From: Charina bottae
Taxonomy: Eukaryota > Chordata > Lepidosauria > Squamata > Charinaidae
NCBI GenBank assembly: GCA_023362775.1
Contig: JALMGJ010000002.1
Span: 36,295,914-36,359,913, forward strand
Reading direction: 5' to 3'
DNA: 64,000 nucleotides
Numbering within the stretch: position 1 is the stretch's first letter; each line of letters opens with the position of its first letter. The notes beneath the pieces are model-generated. The model saw only the letters and a program-made list of their open reading frames with translations, was not told the origin of the DNA and did not search any database. Position numbers and translations under genes: made by a program. This document shows positions 48,704-60,063 of this stretch, piece after piece.

Positions 48704-49160
48704 AGAGCCAGTTTGGTCTAGTGGTTAAGGTGCTGGGCTAGAAACCAGGAGTCTGTGAGTTCTAGTCCCGCCTTAGGCATGGAAGCCGGCTGGGTTGTTG
48801 TTGTGGGGAAAACAGGAGGAGGAAGGAGTATTAGGTATGTTCCCCACCTTGACTGTAGCTTGAATCATGTCAACTGGATTTCTATTTTCTCAGTGGAAAC
48901 GTTTCGCTCCTTATCCAAGGAGCTTGTTCAGTCTGAGCAAAGTTAGTAAGGGAATCCTAAATATTTAGGATTCCCTTACTAACTTTGCTCAGACTGAAGA
49001 AGCTCCTTGGATAAGGAGCGAAACGTTTCCACTGAGAAAATAGAAATCCAGTTGACTTGATTCAAGCTACAGACAATTCCACCTGGATGACTGAGAACCT
49101 TCATAGACATATTTCCCCACCTTGAGTTATTTATAAAAATAATAAAGGCAGGATAAAAAT
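48704..49160 (+). mobile_element. Sauria-type tRNA SINE, body-deleted, split by Penelope terminus
   Basis: Head AGAGCCAGTTTGGTCTAGTG and B-box-like GTTCTAGTCCC, then a jump from AAGCCGGCTGGG directly to TTGTTGTTGTGGGGAAAACA of the MIR-like tail. The tail is interrupted at 48853-49112 and resumes with CCACCTTGAGTTATTTATA. Confidence 0.8.
48853..49112. mobile_element. Inverted Penelope-like terminus with hammerhead-like core
   Basis: 48853-49072 is a 220-bp palindrome (110-bp arms, about two mismatches, no loop). The right arm carries CTGAAGA (48994-49000), a 7-bp stem GCTCCTT/AAGGAGC with a GGAT loop, and GAAAC (49020-49024): a complete hammerhead-like core. The left arm reads CTGAACA at the equivalent place, changing the position matching catalytic G8. 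A 13-bp duplication TTCCCCACCTTGA (48840-48852 and 49113-49125) flanks the element. Confidence 0.82.
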
Positions 49161-49202
49161 GAATGAATGAATGAATGAATGAATGAATGAATGAATGAAT
49201 GA

Positions 49203-49253
<51 letters not shown>

Positions 49254-49255
49254 GG
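49161..49255 (+). repeat. (GAAT)n to (GAAA)n microsatellite
   Basis: GAAT units switch to GAAA units at 49201. It extends the SINE tail. Confidence 0.95.
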
Positions 49256-49337
49256 GAAGGATGTCCTAACAGCTTTACAGGTCTCCCTCATAACACCCTA
49301 CTGATTCCTTTTTAAAATTCATCTAGCATTGATTGAT

Positions 49338-49648
49338 GGACTGGAGTCCATACTCCAGGAAATAAAGCCAGACTGCTCACTTGAGGGAATGATATTAAAG
49401 GCAAAACTGAAGTACTTTGGCCACATAATGAGAAGACAGGATACCCTGGAGAAGAAGCTGATGCTGGGGAAGGTGGAAGGCAAAAGGAAGAGGGGCCGAC
49501 CAAGGGCAAGATGGATGGATGGTATTCTGGAGGTGACGGACTCGACCTTGGGGGAGCTGGGGGTGGCGACGGCCGACAGGAAGCTCTGGCGTGGGCTGGT
49601 CCATGAAGTCACGAAGAGTCGGAAGCGACTGAACAAATAAACAACAAG
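49338..49648 (+). mobile_element. BovB LINE 3' end, squamate-type lineage
   Basis: Open frame encodes LQEIKPDCSLEGMILKAKLK, YFGHIMRRQDTLEKKLMLGK, RGRPRARWMDGILEVTD and HEVTKSRKRLNK, then a stop and AATAAACAACAA. Confidence 0.88.
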
Positions 49649-49649
49649 C

Positions 49650-50984
49650 ATTTATTTGGACTATTTTGACTGTTTCCAGATCCTTGCAACTGGGCCCGGA
49701 TGTACAGTGGGCCTGGCAATGGAGCATAGGTGAAATTGACAAAAGTTCTGTGTCCTAAGTGTCAGGCTGCCCAGGTTTACTCTGAGAAAGCTCCCATTTC
49801 TCTGGAATGGAGGGATTTTTGTTGCTCCAATACCATCTCACTCACACACACCCTCCCACTGCATGGAATCTATAGTATCCAGTTCCTGATGCTTGAATTT
49901 CTCCCCTTTCTCCACTCCAGCCACCCAGCGAAATGCCCCCGTGGTTGCAGCTACTGGGGAAAAAGTCCCAACCTGCTATTTCCTTCCACCGCCAGAGCTA
50001 GTGCAATGCTCCCAAATGTCCCAGAGGAAAAGGAGCGTTGCTTATTGGTTTTGCAACAACCTCTTTGTAAATTACTCAGAATTTTATTTATTTATTTACT
50101 GCACACAATATGGTCTGGATATGGGAAGGGAAGAGAGCCAGTGGTTAATTTAATTTAATTTTGCATGGCTTGGGGTTTTTAGTTGTTGTTTCAAGACTTG
50201 CAACGGCTCGGGGCAGACCACTGATGGAATGTGCCCTACTGGTCAACTGGAGGGAGAGCAATGATGGTCGGAATTTCATCCTAGGCATGGTGATAAATCT
50301 CTCTGTAGAAACACAAACATGCCCTCCTAAGCTCAGCTGGGGCAGATTCAAGGATGCGGCTGAGATAGAGAAGTTGTTTTTCTTACAGATGCAAAACAAG
50401 CATTTGTAACAACAATCAACTACTGCAGAATCTAGGAATCTAGCCCTATTTCTATATCAGCTCCAGAATTTCAACCCCACATTCCTTCCCCCCCCCCGCC
50501 TGCTCTTATGTGGTAACGGAGTCATTTCTTAGCTCTGGATGTTGAGGGCCTCCAGCAAGTGATTTATTTCTTGTTTTGCTGGCTTCAACTCATGGTCTTT
50601 CCTGCCAGTGTAGGATTGAGAAGTGGAAACAGTCTGGTGCAGAAGTGCCCATGGCTTAGAAACCACAGTTGGTGAGTTTACACAACACGCCAAGCAAAAC
50701 TCAAACAATCCACTTTGGACTTGATGCAATACGTGAACCAAACCTTTCAGTATGCACTAACAACCTGTGCTCATCATGAAAGAAATCTGCAAAATATTCC
50801 AAAAGCAAAGCACTTTCTAGTCTGCTGTTTCACAACTTCAACGTAGTCCTCAGCTGCATTATTTAAAAAAAAAAAACAAGGAAAGAAAAAAGCAAATTTT
50901 TAGACTATGTGATGGCAAATATTGGTTGCACAGCATGTAAGTTGGGGGCTCCAATCTTTGGAAGCTAGCAATTACGTTTGGGGT
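49650..50984. other. No recognised feature
   Basis: About 1.3 kb of apparently unique DNA with a C-run near 50490. No coding exon was supported. Confidence 0.4.
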
Positions 50985-51175
50985 GAGCCAGTTTGGTGTA
51001 GTGGTTAAGGTACCAGGCTAGAAACCAAAAGACCACACGTTCTAGTCTTGCTTTAGGCCCAAAGCCAGCTGGGGGACCTTGGGCCAGTCACTCTCTCTCA
51101 GCCCTAGGAAGGAGGCAATGGCAAACCACTTCCGAAATCTTGCTAAGAAAATTGCAGGGACTTGAAGGCACACAC
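50985..51175 (+). mobile_element. Sauria-type tRNA SINE, monomer
   Basis: Head GAGCCAGTTTGGTGTAGTGG, diverged B box GTTCTAGTCTTGC, body with GGAGGCAATGGCAAACCAC, and tail CTTGCTAAGAAAATTGCAGG. Confidence 0.83.
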
Positions 51176-52990
51176 ATACAATCATGTTTGGAGCCTCAAG
51201 AATACAGTATGTCACAAGCGCTGTCACAGAACGACTGCCGCACATGGAATGCCCAGCGACAAAACATAGATTGACTAGGAGACAAAGTATAAAGTTCTTC
51301 CCTGCCCTCTAAGATGCTTTCAACTTCCTCACCTTCCCTTTTTCTTTTTTTGGGTAGATGGACAACTTTTCCAGGCCAAGTACTAGGGTACATCTGTCAT
51401 TTTTATTTTGTAAGTCTGCCTCCAGGACCTGAACCTTCTTGGAAGTAAATATTATATTTACTTTGCAATCTGCTACCTTCCCATTTATTTATTTTTAATT
51501 AAAATATCTAAAAACTCAATAAATAAAATCCAGTGGCCCATGAAAAGTGTCCCCAAGCACATAATTTAGGAAGTAGCCAAGTCCTGTTGACATCTCCATA
51601 ACTAATGCCAGAATTTTAGTAGTCACATAGAGATGCTTTATTATACCCAACAAAGCCTAGTATTTCTCTTCGATTTCCATGATTTTCTTTTGAACTTGGC
51701 TTGATATCACTTCTGCTCATAAAAGGTCATCAATGCTCAATTTGGCTTGTGGAATCATTTTCTTACAGCAATGTGATTGACAGCAGGCAATTAAAGAGAA
51801 AACGCGCGGTACTCCTGTAGGCTGTTTGACATGGGACTTCTGCTTTTTTTTTCCAGGAAATAGTTCCACCAAAATAGCTTATGAGAAATTGTGCCTTTGC
51901 AATGCAAAAGCTTCTGGAATTGTGGTTGCTTCTGTTGAATTGATTCTCATAGATCAAGTAAGCATACGTGATGCTCAGCATTGCTATTTCTGTTTTGCTT
52001 TGAGTTACGGAACTCCAAGAGAAAAATCTATTACTGGCATCTTTGGAATTAGTCAAATTAATAATGTTTCCATGTTATTAATAATAACAATGGTGTATTA
52101 TTTTCTGCTCAAAAAGACTTCGATTATTTCTAGTTAATAATGTTCTTTCAAAGTTATATATTGAAGTAAGAATAATTTATTAAGATTCAAATAGCAATGT
52201 CTGCTGGGGGTACCAGCTTGGGGAAGTCGGGGTTGATTCTGGAAATGGAAAATAAAGCAGTTGGGGAAGATTTTGACTCAAAAAAGTAAATAGCTTTGTC
52301 TTTAGTCCTGTCTATTCATTCACTAATGAACAGAGAGGACCAAAGACTATGCTTTTTACTTTTGTAGGTCAAAACCTTCCTCAAAGTGAATTTTGCTTCC
52401 CCTAGTCTGCAGTAATAACAAGGACAACCATTGCCTAGCATTTCATTCAGCACAACCTGAGTAGGATCCCATAGAAAGTCATGAGCTTTTTTTTCTTTTT
52501 AAGATTGGTAATAAACTGTACATATCTAATGGCTTCTGGGGTGCCTTTCTGAGCAGGGGTATCAGAAAAAAATCAAGTGGTAAAAAAAATCAAGATGGTC
52601 CAAGCCACAACAATGAGATTGAAGCTCTGAGCTTCCATTGCACTGTTGAGGCGCCATCTTGATTTTTTTTTTATCACACCCTGTGGGCACCTCAGAGCCA
52701 TGGAATCATAGGGTTGAAAGTAACCTTAGAGGTCTTCTATTAGGAAACCTCATACTGTACGGTACTCCATTCTCGCCCTCATTCTCCTGGCACATTGTCA
52801 GACTGCAAAAAAATTCTCAATTTAACTTACTGCTAAACACCAACAATAACCCCAAACCCTCCAAAACAGTTTCTCTTTTGTCTCAAATCTTTTCTACAAC
52901 TCTGCCAAACAATGCCAGTCTCTCATGACTGTATTCTGCTCTTCTACCTAAAAAGTTCATCTAGGATGGGACTGTAAACTGTTCTCTCTC
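51176..52990. other. Mostly unrecognised; one small inverted pair
   Basis: At 52590-52675, AAAATCAAGATGG and CCATCTTGATTTTTT form an inverted pair with about 60 bp between, possibly a small MITE without a clear duplication. The rest is AT-rich and unassigned. Confidence 0.4.
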
Positions 52991-53616
52991 TTTTTTTAAT
53001 CCATTCAATCGTGTCCAATTCTCCGAGACTGCCTGGACAAGTCCCTGGAGTTTTCTTGGCAAGGTTTTTCATTACCTCCTTCCTAGGGCTGAGAGAGAGA
53101 GACTGGCCCAAGGTCTCCCAGCTGGCTTTTATGCCTAAGGCGGGACAAGAACTCTCAGCCTCCTGGTTTGCCATTGGCTCCTTCCTAGGGCTGAGAGAGA
53201 GAGACTGGCCCAAGGTCTCCCAGCTGGCTTTTATGCCTAAGGCGGGGCTAGAACTCTCAGTCTCCTGGTTTGCCATTGGCTCCTTCCTAGGGCTGGGAGA
53301 GAGGGACTGGCCCAAGGTCACCCAGACGGCTTTCATGCCTAAGGCAGGACTAGAACTCTCAGTCTCCTGGTTTGCCATTGGCTCCTTCCTAGGGCTGGGA
53401 GAGAGGGACTGGCCCAAGGTCACCCAGACGGCTTTCATGCCTAAGGCGGGACTAGAACTCTCAGTCTCCTGATTTGCCATTGGCTCCTTCCTAGGGCTGA
53501 GAGAGAGTGAATGGCGCAAGGTCACCCAGCTGGCTTCGTGCCTAAGGCAGGACTCGAACTCACGGTCTCCCGGTTTCTATACTGGTGCCTTTAACCACTA
53601 CACCAAACTGGCTCTC
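52991..53616 (-). mobile_element. Sauria-type tRNA SINE, 5-unit tandem body
   Basis: Inverted. Tail (complement of CTTGCCAAGAAAACTCCAGG) near 53045-53070, five 102-bp units and a complete tRNA-like head ending at 53616. Units 2-4 read GCCATTGGCTCC; the tail-proximal unit is of monomer type. Two adjacent units share the variant AGGGCTGGGAGAGAGGG, a sign of recent unit duplication. Confidence 0.88.
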
Positions 53617-54530
53617 TGTTCATATCCTGTTGATATCCTGACTCCAAGCAATTAAGGATCAATCCTCTGAAAAGAAAGAATGAATAACAGGATGGTGGCA
53701 GATTCTGCATCAGTTAAAATGATCTTCAGTATGGGTGACTTAGAATCTTCGAAATCTTATTCTTATACTGAGAATTCAAATCTTTGAAATCTTATTCTTA
53801 TACTGAGAAATGGAAACCCTTCCTTTCTATTCTGATTTCCTGTGGAATCATATGATTATTAAACTGCTTAAAAGTTCATAGTGGGTGGGTGTTTTTTGCT
53901 TGTTTTTTAAGATAGATGTTGATGTCCTTCAGTACTGACTCTCAGAAGAAAAAAACCAAAAAAATCTGACCAGCTTCCATTGAAATAAAATTTTCATAGA
54001 CATGGTTTTGATATTCTGCCTGACCAGGAATTAGATCCTATTGTAAAGATGGTTTAAGGAGAAAATCCTGTCGCTGTAGATAAAATATATCCTGCCAAGA
54101 TCCTAATAAAGGGCTGTGTTTAATCCCCAGAGTGCTTTTAAGTAGTAAATATAAAAACCAGCATGGGATCTTTGGACTGGGGAAGTGAATCTTGTTGGAA
54201 AAGAAACGTGTTGTGCGCATTAGTTCCATTGCACCCCTATTTCATACATACACCAAAAAAATTATTTGAAATTCCAGTCAGAAATAAAATGACCTTTGCT
54301 TCCTTAGAATCAGAGAGTGAATAAAGGATGTAGCGGGGGGGGGAATCGGTTTGTACATTTATTTATTTCCCCCAACTTCCCATTACAACATACATCTGTT
54401 TTGTTTTACCCTTATCTGTATTTTGAACAATGTTTTTAATGGCCTGCAGTGAATTTGGTCAATATTTGGATTGTATCAGCTGCTCTGTGCAGAGGGCAAG
54501 GAGAGAAACTTGTGGCTGTCCAGATATTTG
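53617..54530. other. No recognised feature; short direct repeat
   Basis: 53750-53806 contains a ~33-bp direct repeat (GAAATCTTATTCTTATACTG twice). Otherwise unassigned. Confidence 0.4.
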
Positions 54531-54534
54531 CTGA

Positions 54535-54550
54535 ACTACAACTCCCAGCA
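54535..54550 (+). promoter_or_regulatory. ZNF143/THAP11-like motif
   Basis: ACTACAACTCCCAGCA matches the core of the ZNF143/THAP11 recognition sequence. It lies in a common reptilian repeat context just upstream of an L2-like fragment, so a regulatory role is doubtful. Confidence 0.3.
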
Positions 54551-54554
54551 GTCC

Positions 54555-54916
54555 CATGGCATGGGTCCAGGTTACCTGAAGGACCGGCTCATCCCCGTTC
54601 AATCAACCCGTCCCACCCGGTCCTGCAGGGAGGGCACGCTACGAACCCCGTCTGCAAGAGAGTTCCACCTGACGGGGTCTAGGAGGCGTGCCTTCTCTGC
54701 AGTAGCCCCCGCCCTTTGGAATATTCTTCCCCCGGAAATAAGATCGGCCCCCTCTCTCCTGGACTTCAGGAAAAACTTGAAGACCTGGCTATGTCATCAG
54801 GCTTGGGGAGGGGGGGGGAATAGCCAGTCTTGGGGTTGGCTTGCCCCTTAGATTGGTCCTGACCTGCCTTGTCGACCAGCGGAACAACTTGTACCATCTT
54901 GGATCAAATTATATAA

Positions 54917-54982
<66 letters not shown>

Positions 54983-54990
54983 TGTATGTG

Positions 54991-55021
<31 letters not shown>

Positions 55022-55190
55022 ATATGTGTATATGTGTATATATATATGTTTTTTTTTACATTGCTTATTATTGATATTTGTTGTTTTAATTGATTTTAAA
55101 CTTGTTGTGAACCGCCCAGGGTCCTTCCTTGTGGGGGAGATGGGCGGGATATAAATGTAATAAATAAATAAATAATAAATAAATAAATAG
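54555..55190 (+). mobile_element. L2-like LINE ORF2 C-terminus, 3' UTR and tail
   Basis: Encodes RRRAFSAVAPALWNILPPEI and RSAPSLLDFRKNLKTWLCHQ. A 3' UTR with expanded (TG)n and (TATG)n follows, then the tail GAACCGCCCAGGGTCCTTCC and GGCGGGATATAAATG ending in AATAAATAAATA. This is the best preserved L2 3' end in the window. Confidence 0.85.
54915..55055 (+). repeat. (TG)n and (TATG)n microsatellites
   Basis: TG, TATG, TA and GTGT tracts alternate within the L2 3' UTR. Confidence 0.95.
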
Positions 55191-55194
55191 TTAA

Positions 55195-55361
55195 TGGCGA
55201 GGAAGGTGGGGTGTGTAGTGCAGCTATGTTTGCAGGATCACACATTGCCTGCCTTTTGCATCTGTCTGTCTTGAAGTCGCTGGATACAAACCAGAACACA
55301 GAACCATAAATAAAAGCATGAATTATAAACTGGTTGCAGATTCTTTCTAATCTTGTAGCTC
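55195..55361. other. No recognised feature
   Basis: Short unassigned stretch. Confidence 0.3.
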
Positions 55362-56640
55362 TTTTTTTTTGTGGAGTCCTTGGTGCTCTCTGAGCCTTGT
55401 TGTTTTCTTGCAAACGTTTCATTGCCAGGCTAGGCAACATCTTCAGTGCGAAAAGGGAATGGAACTTGCTCTCTGTTTACATACCCTGGCTTGTCCTGCT
55501 TGTGTTGGTGGAGGTGTTGTTCTCTCCTTAGTAGTTCCTTGATTGGGCTGTTGTTTGCTACTTGGTTGATTGACTGAGTTAATAGTTCCTTGATTATGGT
55601 ATATTGTGCTGTTTTATTGTTCCTCTGGTGCTAATCCTGGTGCTAATCTTTGCATATCTGGGTGTTGATTGCTGGCAAGGAGGTGTTCTGGTCTTCTGGC
55701 TTTTCTATTGTCTCTTATGAATGGTATGTAAATGTTGTTTACCTCTATGTGTCTGTTGATGGCTGCTTTGTCTGAGTGCCAAGCTTCCAGGAATTCTCTA
55801 GTGTTTTTGGATTTGGCTTGGTTTAAGATGCTCACAGTTTCCCAGTTGAAAGTATGGCTGAGTCTATCCATGTGTTGTGTGATTAAGGAGTTTTCATTGT
55901 GTCTTCTGACTGCTAGTTGGTGTTCGTGGATGCGTTCTGCTAGTCTTCTGCCAGTCTGTCCTACATAGTGGCTGTTACAATCCTTACACTGTATGTTGTA
56001 GATAACTCCTGTTTTTTCTTCTTGGGCTACTGGGTCTTTTGGTTTACTTACATGTTCTGAAGGGTTTTGGTCGGTTTGTGTGCTACGGTGATGCCGTGTG
56101 GTTGTAATAGTCTGTTGGTAGTTTCTGAAATGTTTCTGATGTATGGTAGCTTTTCATAGCTTCTGTTGGTTTTGCTGTGGTGGGTTAAGTGGTCAGGCAC
56201 TTTTTGATAAAGTTGAGTGGGTATCCATTTTGCTGGAAGATGCTATATACTGTAAGTGGTCTGTTTCGTTTTTCTGGTGTTCCGGGTTGCTGCAGTGTGT
56301 TTGTGCTCGTCTGAATAGTGTTCTTACACAGCTCCTCTTGTAGGAGGTAGGGTTATTGCTTTGGTGGTGGAGGACTTGGTTAGTGTGGTAGATTTCCGGT
56401 AGACTTGTGTTTCTAGAATGCCATCGTTTCCTCTACTGATGAGGATGTCCAAGAAGTGTAGTGTGTTGTTGTTTTCTTCTTCCCTTGTGAATGTTATTCC
56501 CTTGAAGATGTTGTTGATGGTTTCATGTGTTTCTTCCAGTTGATCCTTTTTTATTATGACAAATTTGATCCTTTTTTTATTATGACAAAGGTGTCATCTA
56601 CATACCGAATCCATACTTTGGGTCTTTTTTTTTCTTTTCC
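55362..56640 (-). pseudogene. Penelope-like element: RT end, GIY-YIG endonuclease and terminus
   Basis: On the minus strand, from the right: WIRYVDDTFVIIKK (RT catalytic Asp-Asp, about 56585-56625), then LHFLDILISRGNDGILETQV, a linker, GVIYNIQCKDC...HYVGQTGRRLAERIHEH (GIY-YIG nuclease with catalytic Arg, about 55925-56012), and the C-terminal MDRLSHTFNWETVSILNQAK to LAPGLAPEEQ. The terminus with CTGAAGA...GAAACG lies at 55405-55445. A 25-bp direct duplication just after YVDD (near 56545-56590) and several stops and frameshifts make it dead. The N-terminal RT is absent. Open frames remain only in the last ~85 codons. Confidence 0.88.
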
Positions 56641-56644
56641 AGTT

Positions 56645-57262
56645 CTTCAAACAAAGTGATTTAGAGTGTTTCCAGGCAGATGCCTTTTAGTGGCATTGGT
56701 CAAAAGACATTGCAGAGCTATTCCCTGTTGGCTTCTTCGATCCATGTTTTTGTGGTGGGGGAAAAAAGCTTTAAAAATGATGGGAAGATATGAGAAGATA
56801 AATGCCGTTTTAGGATCTTCTGTAAAATCCCATGTATGAGTCATGGCACTTGCATAATATAATCCTGGCTTGAAGTACCATATTTCTTTTTTTCCCCTCT
56901 GTTTTGTTTTGAAATGGAAGATTTAAAGTGTCCACATCTGTATTCAGCCCAATTGCTTGTGAGATTGCATGGACTGTTTATGTGCTTAAAGGTTCAAGGC
57001 CCACCAGTGAGTTGAAGGTAATTGTGGGGGTGTATTTCAGGCAGGATGTTTATAACTGGATTGCATGCCCTTGGAATAAGTGTGTCAGTGAGATTTAACA
57101 TCTTGCAAAAACAACCGGGAAGGGCACAGGGTGACATCCAACCTATATCTTCCCCCGAGGTCTCCTTGGTAAAATGATGGTTTTGGGCAAACTTCTTTAA
57201 ACAGTGCAATTGATAGGTATCAAAAAATAAGAGTGGTGTCTCCAGCCTGGGGCCTATTGACA
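56645..57262. other. No recognised feature
   Basis: Unassigned DNA. No element ends were recognised. Confidence 0.35.
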
Positions 57263-57265
57263 CTT

Positions 57266-57432
57266 CCTTTTATTTATTTTATTTTATTATTTTATTATTT
57301 TATTTTATTTTATTTTATTATTTTATTATTTTATTTTATTTTATTATTTTATTTTATTATTTTATTTTATTTTATTTTATTTTATTTCATTATTATTTTA
57401 TTTATTTTATTTTATTTTATTTTATTATTTTA
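57266..57432 (+). repeat. (TTTTA)n microsatellite
   Basis: About 165 bp of TTTTA and TTTA units that abut an inverted L2-type tail. Confidence 0.95.
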
Positions 57433-57560
57433 ATCTATCTAATTCATATAGCTGCCCATCTCACTTTTACAAGTGACTCTGGGCAGTTTACAACAAGTTA
57501 AAACAACAATAGATACCTAAAAAACACTATAATTATGAACAATTAAAAACATCAAAAACT
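57433..57560 (-). mobile_element. L2/CR1-type LINE 3' tail
   Basis: TTCATATAGCTGCCCATCTC and GACTCTGGGCAGTTTACAAC give the inverted tail. Confidence 0.65.
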
Positions 57561-57699
57561 ATTTAAAAAACCGAGCTAAAACAAAAAGATGAAAGTAAGT
57601 TAATAATTCATACATCTGCTTCTCCCTAGTTTTCCTGAAGGAGTGATTTTCTCCTTCAAAGTCAAGCTGCAGCTGCTGCTCCTCCTCCTCCTATTAGTC

Positions 57700-57790
57700 T
57701 AGCTTTCCTTGTGGTCTCCCATCCAAGTACTAACCAAGTCCAACCCCGCTTAGCTTTCCAGGATTAACCAAGGCCAACCCTATTTTAATT
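57700..57790 (-). mobile_element. 5S rRNA-derived SINE fragment
   Basis: The complement of GGTCTCCCATCCAAGTACTA and CCCGCTTAGCTT reproduces the 5S rRNA internal promoter region (AAGCTAAGC to GATGGGAGACC). The rest of the 5S sequence is missing or diverged, so it is a SINE-type remnant and not a gene. Confidence 0.7.
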
Positions 57791-58061
57791 AAATGTGAAT
57801 AACTGAAATATGGCATATCCCTATCCTTGCTCTCCTTTCCACTGTTGTCACTTTGATGTCCTTTTCTTCAGTGGAAGTTGCTTTGGGCACAAATGACCTT
57901 TTGAAATTCTCCCCTAAATTCAGGGGAGAGAGAAATTGGGTATCAATTTTTTTTCTTCTTGAGGCAAAAGAGAAATTCTTCCACCATACCTCAAACTGAT
58001 TTTCTATTTTTCTCAGACTGGAAAAAATTCAGTGGAAGAAATTATTTCAAATGGTTCCTTG
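57791..58061. other. No recognised feature
   Basis: Short unassigned stretch. Confidence 0.3.
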
Positions 58062-58063
58062 TA

Positions 58064-58481
58064 CAGGTAGTCCTTGACTTACGACCATAATTGGGACTGG
58101 AACTTTGGTTGCTAAGCGATACAGTCGTTAAGTGAGTCATCATGTGACCACACCCGATTTTACAACCGTTTTTGCTGTGGTTGTTAAGCGACTCATGTGT
58201 TTTTTAAGCAAATCATGTGGGCGTTAAGCAAATCCGGCTTCCCCCATTGATTTTGCTTGTTGGAAGCCAGCTGGGAAGGTTTCAAATGGCGATCACGTGA
58301 CCCTGGGATGCGCAACTGTCGATAATACATGCCGGTTGCCAAGCACCAGAATTTTGATCACGTGACCGCGGGGACGCTGCGACGGTCGTAAGTATGAGGA
58401 CTGGTCACAAGTCACTTTTTCCAGTGCCGTCGTAACTTCAAATGGTCGCTAAACAAATGGTCATAAGTCGAGGACTGCCTG
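58064..58481. mobile_element. Tigger-like MITE, full length
   Basis: Ends CAGGTAGTCCTTGACTTAC and AAGTCGAGGACTGCCTG, flanked by TA on both sides. It is the longest and best preserved copy (418 bp). Confidence 0.9.
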
Positions 58482-58667
58482 TAAAGGAGTGTGGAAATGA
58501 CTTTGGAAGTGAAGAACCATTAAGGGAAGTGAAACAGCAACTCGGTCCTGGGAAAATGGAAAGCGTGAGAAAGAAACTCAAAATAACCCCACCTTGGCTC
58601 TGTTGGTATAAGATGGGCAGAGAGAAACTCTGACTGGCTTTCAAGATTCTGTTATTATATCCTATAA

Positions 58668-58802
58668 CAGTGTTTCTCAACCTTAGCGACTTTAAGATGT
58701 GTGGACTTCAACTCCCAGAATTCCCCAGCCAGCATGGCTGGCTGGGGAATTCTGAGAGTTGAAGTCCACACATCTTAAAGTCGCTAACGTTGAGAAACAC
58801 TG
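58668..58802. mobile_element. hAT hairpin MITE, copy 12
   Basis: Ends CAGTGTTTCTCAACC and ACGTTGAGAAACACTG. Flanks TCCTATAA and CCCTATAA (7/8). Confidence 0.92.
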
Positions 58803-60060
58803 CCCTATAACAATAAAGTAGCATTTCTGGAATCCCTGCAGCATCTGGTTCCTGACTTGGCCTACCTCGAAGGGCTGATATTTCCTTTGGGATGTAGTGG
58901 AATCCTGGGAAATCCAGAAGGCCACAGAGCCCTGGAGAAATGAAAGCTCGATATTCACACACAAACAAACCTTGATCACTCTGCAACTAAATAAATAGGT
59001 GCAAAAGTGCATTTACTTTGAAAGAAACATCAAAAGCAAATTCTCTTCCCTGAAACTGAAAGACGGGTGATGGGGGGAGAGGGAAGGCGGCGGGGGGGGG
59101 GGGGAGGGGGGTGCAGCAGAATGTTCTGCTCCGCAGTAATAATATAAAAAACAACAGTAAAGTGTGTCCTTCCCATGTCCTAACTAAAACTTATTTAGAA
59201 ACATAGTGGAATAGCAGTGAGCGTGTGAGAGGATCTCTGAAGGATATTTTTCAGCACAGGAACAAGGACATCAACTGACAGATAATTAGCAAATGTTCTT
59301 TGTCCAGCCAAAATGGATAGAGACGTCCACGTTCCATTAAAGCAAAGGAGAACAGGACATCATCAGTGACAGTGACATCTCAGGATGTCCTCCAATCTAC
59401 CGCCGTTTCCATAATTCTTCTCTCCTGGCTGGATCTTAGCAGGACTGGCACAATCCTGCCTCCCAGAGCAGTGTCTTTTGAGCCAGTCCTGCTAAGATTC
59501 AGCCATCAAGAAAGGAGAGAGGAATAACGGAAGGACTGAAAGCTGGATAGACTGTCATCGTCCCTTGGGATAATTTGTCCCCTTTCCAGTCTTTAGAATG
59601 CAGCAGACTGAGTAACCCTGTGAATCTACTGCAGCTAAGGGCAAAGCCGGATCTGGACACCTCTACCGGGAGCAGTCATTCTGGCCGTGGTTTAAGGTTG
59701 CATTGGATGAAGTTGGGCGCGACTCCACAAAAGTTTAAACTTCTGTGGGTAGGGGTGTTCAACAGGCTTCAAAGATTGCCTGTCCACCTCTCTGCGTGTT
59801 CCAGTCTTTGCACCATAAAGGGTTGTAAAGATTGCAAGGATATCCCTGGATTTCGGAAAGTGGCTGAGTTCTCCCTGTGTTTTAGTGGCCGGGATGTATA
59901 GACAGCGCGTGGGGATGCGTGTTTTGCAAACAACACCCTTCCTCCGCTTTCACTGGCTGCAGGGACACCGGTCTTCTTTTCCACTCTTCCCCCTCCCGCG
60001 GCGTGGCCTATGCGTGACATTCCTAAACCTTCCAAGCCTGAATGAACTGAACTGAATAAG
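58803..60060. other. IER3 upstream region, mostly unrecognised
   Basis: Holds a G-run (about 59088-59110, G-quadruplex potential) and an inverted repeat (59411-59527). A 108-codon frame at 59575-59901 has no recognisable domain. Confidence 0.4.
59411..59527. repeat. Imperfect inverted repeat upstream of IER3
   Basis: The left arm contains GGATCTTAGCAGGACTGGC and the right arm GCCAGTCCTGCTAAGATTC, extending to CTCTCCTGGCTG and CAGCCAT...GGAGAGAG. Inner arms match at about 24 of 25 positions. No clear target duplication; possibly an old MITE. Confidence 0.7.
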
Positions 60061-60063
60061 TTC

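Noticed and set aside
48902..48940. Second active hammerhead on the left arm of the palindrome
   Set aside because: It reads CTGAACA where the core requires CTGANGA, so activity is not expected.
57700..57790. Possible 5S rRNA gene
   Set aside because: Only the internal promoter region is recognisable, and it is flanked by diverged sequence.
59575..59901. 108-codon frame upstream of IER3
   Set aside because: No recognisable domain, no promoter or splice evidence, and a competing frame on the other strand.
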